Source: Syntrophomonadaceae bacterium (GTDB lineage Bacteria; Bacillota; Dethiobacteria; DTU022). From it: DNA of 5,837 bases. The stretch's first letter is position 1, and each line of letters starts with the position of its first letter. Shown piece by piece: positions 5,214 to 5,837 of this stretch. Made by a program: the position numbers and the translations under genes. A model generated the notes under the pieces. That model searched no databases and was not told the DNA's origin. It saw only the letters and a list, made by a program, of their open reading frames with translations. The stretch is from contig SKZS01000041.1 of NCBI GenBank assembly GCA_007127255.1, forward strand, positions 1-5,837, written 5' to 3'.

Positions 5214-5837
5214 TTATTTGCCTCCACGCAGTTCCTTCAAGGTATCATGAAGACGCTTCTTGTCAGGAATCAGGGTTCCTTCCTGTGATTCAGCATAAAG
5301 CGATTTAAACAGGCAGTAAACCATCAAAAGCATGATGATCATGAAGGGAAAGCCTCCAACAACTGAGGCGGTTTGCAAAGCGCCCAAACCTCCTGTGAAC
5401 AGCAAAATCGCAGCGATCGCTCCTTCAAGAAGCCCCCATGTTATGCGCAGAGGAACCGGCGGATTTAAAGCCCCTCCGGAAGTAAGCATACCGTTAACAT
5501 AAGTACCGGAGTCAGAAGAGGTTATAAAGAATACCGTCACTGAAAACATGGCAACTACAATCAATAGTGAAGCCGCTGGAAACTGTGCCAGCAGGGAAAA
5601 GAACCCGAGGGCTGAATCCTGGCTTACAGCATCCGCTATACCGCCGGCTCCAAAGTGTTCAACATGAAGGGCAGCCCCACCAAAAACTGCAAACCAGATC
5701 ATGCTTACAAAAACCGGAATCAGCATAACCCCGACAACAAAATTACGGATTGTGCGACCTTTTGATATACGGGCAATAAAAGTGCCAACAAAAGGAGCCC
5801 ATGCTATCCACCAGGCCCAGTAGAAAACAGTCCATGC
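5214..5837 (-). CDS. BCCT-family betaine/carnitine/choline transporter, C-terminal part
   Basis: Partial gene: 207 C-terminal residues, with the N-terminal part (roughly 300 residues in this family) beyond the right edge. The frame is open to the edge, so the in-frame ATG at 5726 is internal. BCCT carriers take up glycine betaine, choline, carnitine or related trimethylammonium compounds by Na+ or H+ symport. The visible part opens with the signature helix 'FYWAWWIAWAPFVG' (residues 5-18). F5, W9, W10 and W13 correspond to the BetP aromatic box residues F369, W373, W374 and W377 that hold the quaternary ammonium group. 'FIARISKGRTIRNF' (20-33) and 'FFITSSDSGT' (103-112) are also family-typical. 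Further hydrophobic helices follow at about 34-58, 80-106, 132-150 and 157-177, then a short charged C-terminus of about 30 residues. The exact substrate is undecided. In anaerobes such carriers can feed methylamine-type demethylation as well as osmoprotection. Confidence 0.95.
   Translation of the reverse strand, partial: AWTVFYWAWWIAWAPFVGTFIARISKGRTIRNFVVGVMLIPVFVSMIWFAVFGGAALHVEHFGAGGIADAVSQDSALGFFSLLAQFPAASLLIVVAMFSVTVFFITSSDSGTYVNGMLTSGGALNPPVPLRITWGLLEGAIAAILLFTGGLGALQTASVVGGFPFMIIMLLMVYCLFKSLYAESQEGTLIPDKKRLHDTLKELRGGK

Noticed and set aside
5015..5308. Plus-strand open frame of 97 codons spanning the gap and the BCCT 3' end
   Set aside because: It has a GTG start with no ribosome binding site and no recognisable motif, and its second half is antisense to well-conserved BCCT coding sequence.
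5410..5420. GCGATCGC octamer resembling the HIP1 repeat of cyanobacteria
   Set aside because: It is a single copy inside the BCCT coding sequence, and nothing else suggests a cyanobacterium.
1..5837. CRISPR array, insertion sequence, tRNA or rRNA
   Set aside because: I saw no regularly spaced repeats, transposase frame, terminal inverted repeats of insertion-sequence type or RNA-gene pattern on reading the window.

Overview
The window is most likely from an anaerobic member of the Bacillota (Clostridia, possibly the Syntrophomonas/Desulfotomaculum side). This rests on strong GGAGG-type ribosome binding sites in front of nearly every gene, moderate-to-low GC by eye, a stand-alone butyrate-type 3-hydroxyacyl-CoA dehydrogenase, and a small Csp-type cold-shock protein. 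The taxonomic call is an inference; no marker gene is present.

All seven genes that I support lie on the minus strand, so the window reads biologically from right to left. From the right edge: the C-terminal 207 residues of a BCCT-family (betaine/carnitine/choline) transporter (5214-5837, cut by the window edge); a gene-free stretch of about 300 bp with two inverted repeats and a possible promoter; three tandem paralogous genes of unknown function (4333-4911, 3632-4207, 3101-3496); a 276-bp gap; a 3-hydroxybutyryl-CoA dehydrogenase (1949-2824); a 229-bp leader; a CspA-family cold-shock protein (1519-1719); a hairpin; and a GPH/MelB-type sugar:cation symporter (23-1402).

The most interesting part is the three-gene paralog array. 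The proteins share a domain of about 120 residues. Its inferred order of helices and strands (helix, two strands, helix, three strands, helix) and its closing 'LVDL-K-x-x-GVLM' pattern resemble the Roadblock/LC7 (MglB-like) fold. Two of the three also carry an acidic, proline-rich, low-complexity linker ending in a short conserved basic-aromatic tail; the third consists of the domain alone. This looks like a locally duplicated and diversified regulatory or scaffold family. No MglA-like small GTPase is visible in the window, so partner and function are open.

The other genes are ordinary transport, fatty-acid/butyrate and cold-shock functions. They share an orientation, but their gaps (roughly 115-300 bp) argue for several transcription units rather than one operon. 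Starts were moved inward for three genes (symporter, dehydrogenase, middle paralog) where a good ribosome binding site sits before an internal ATG.
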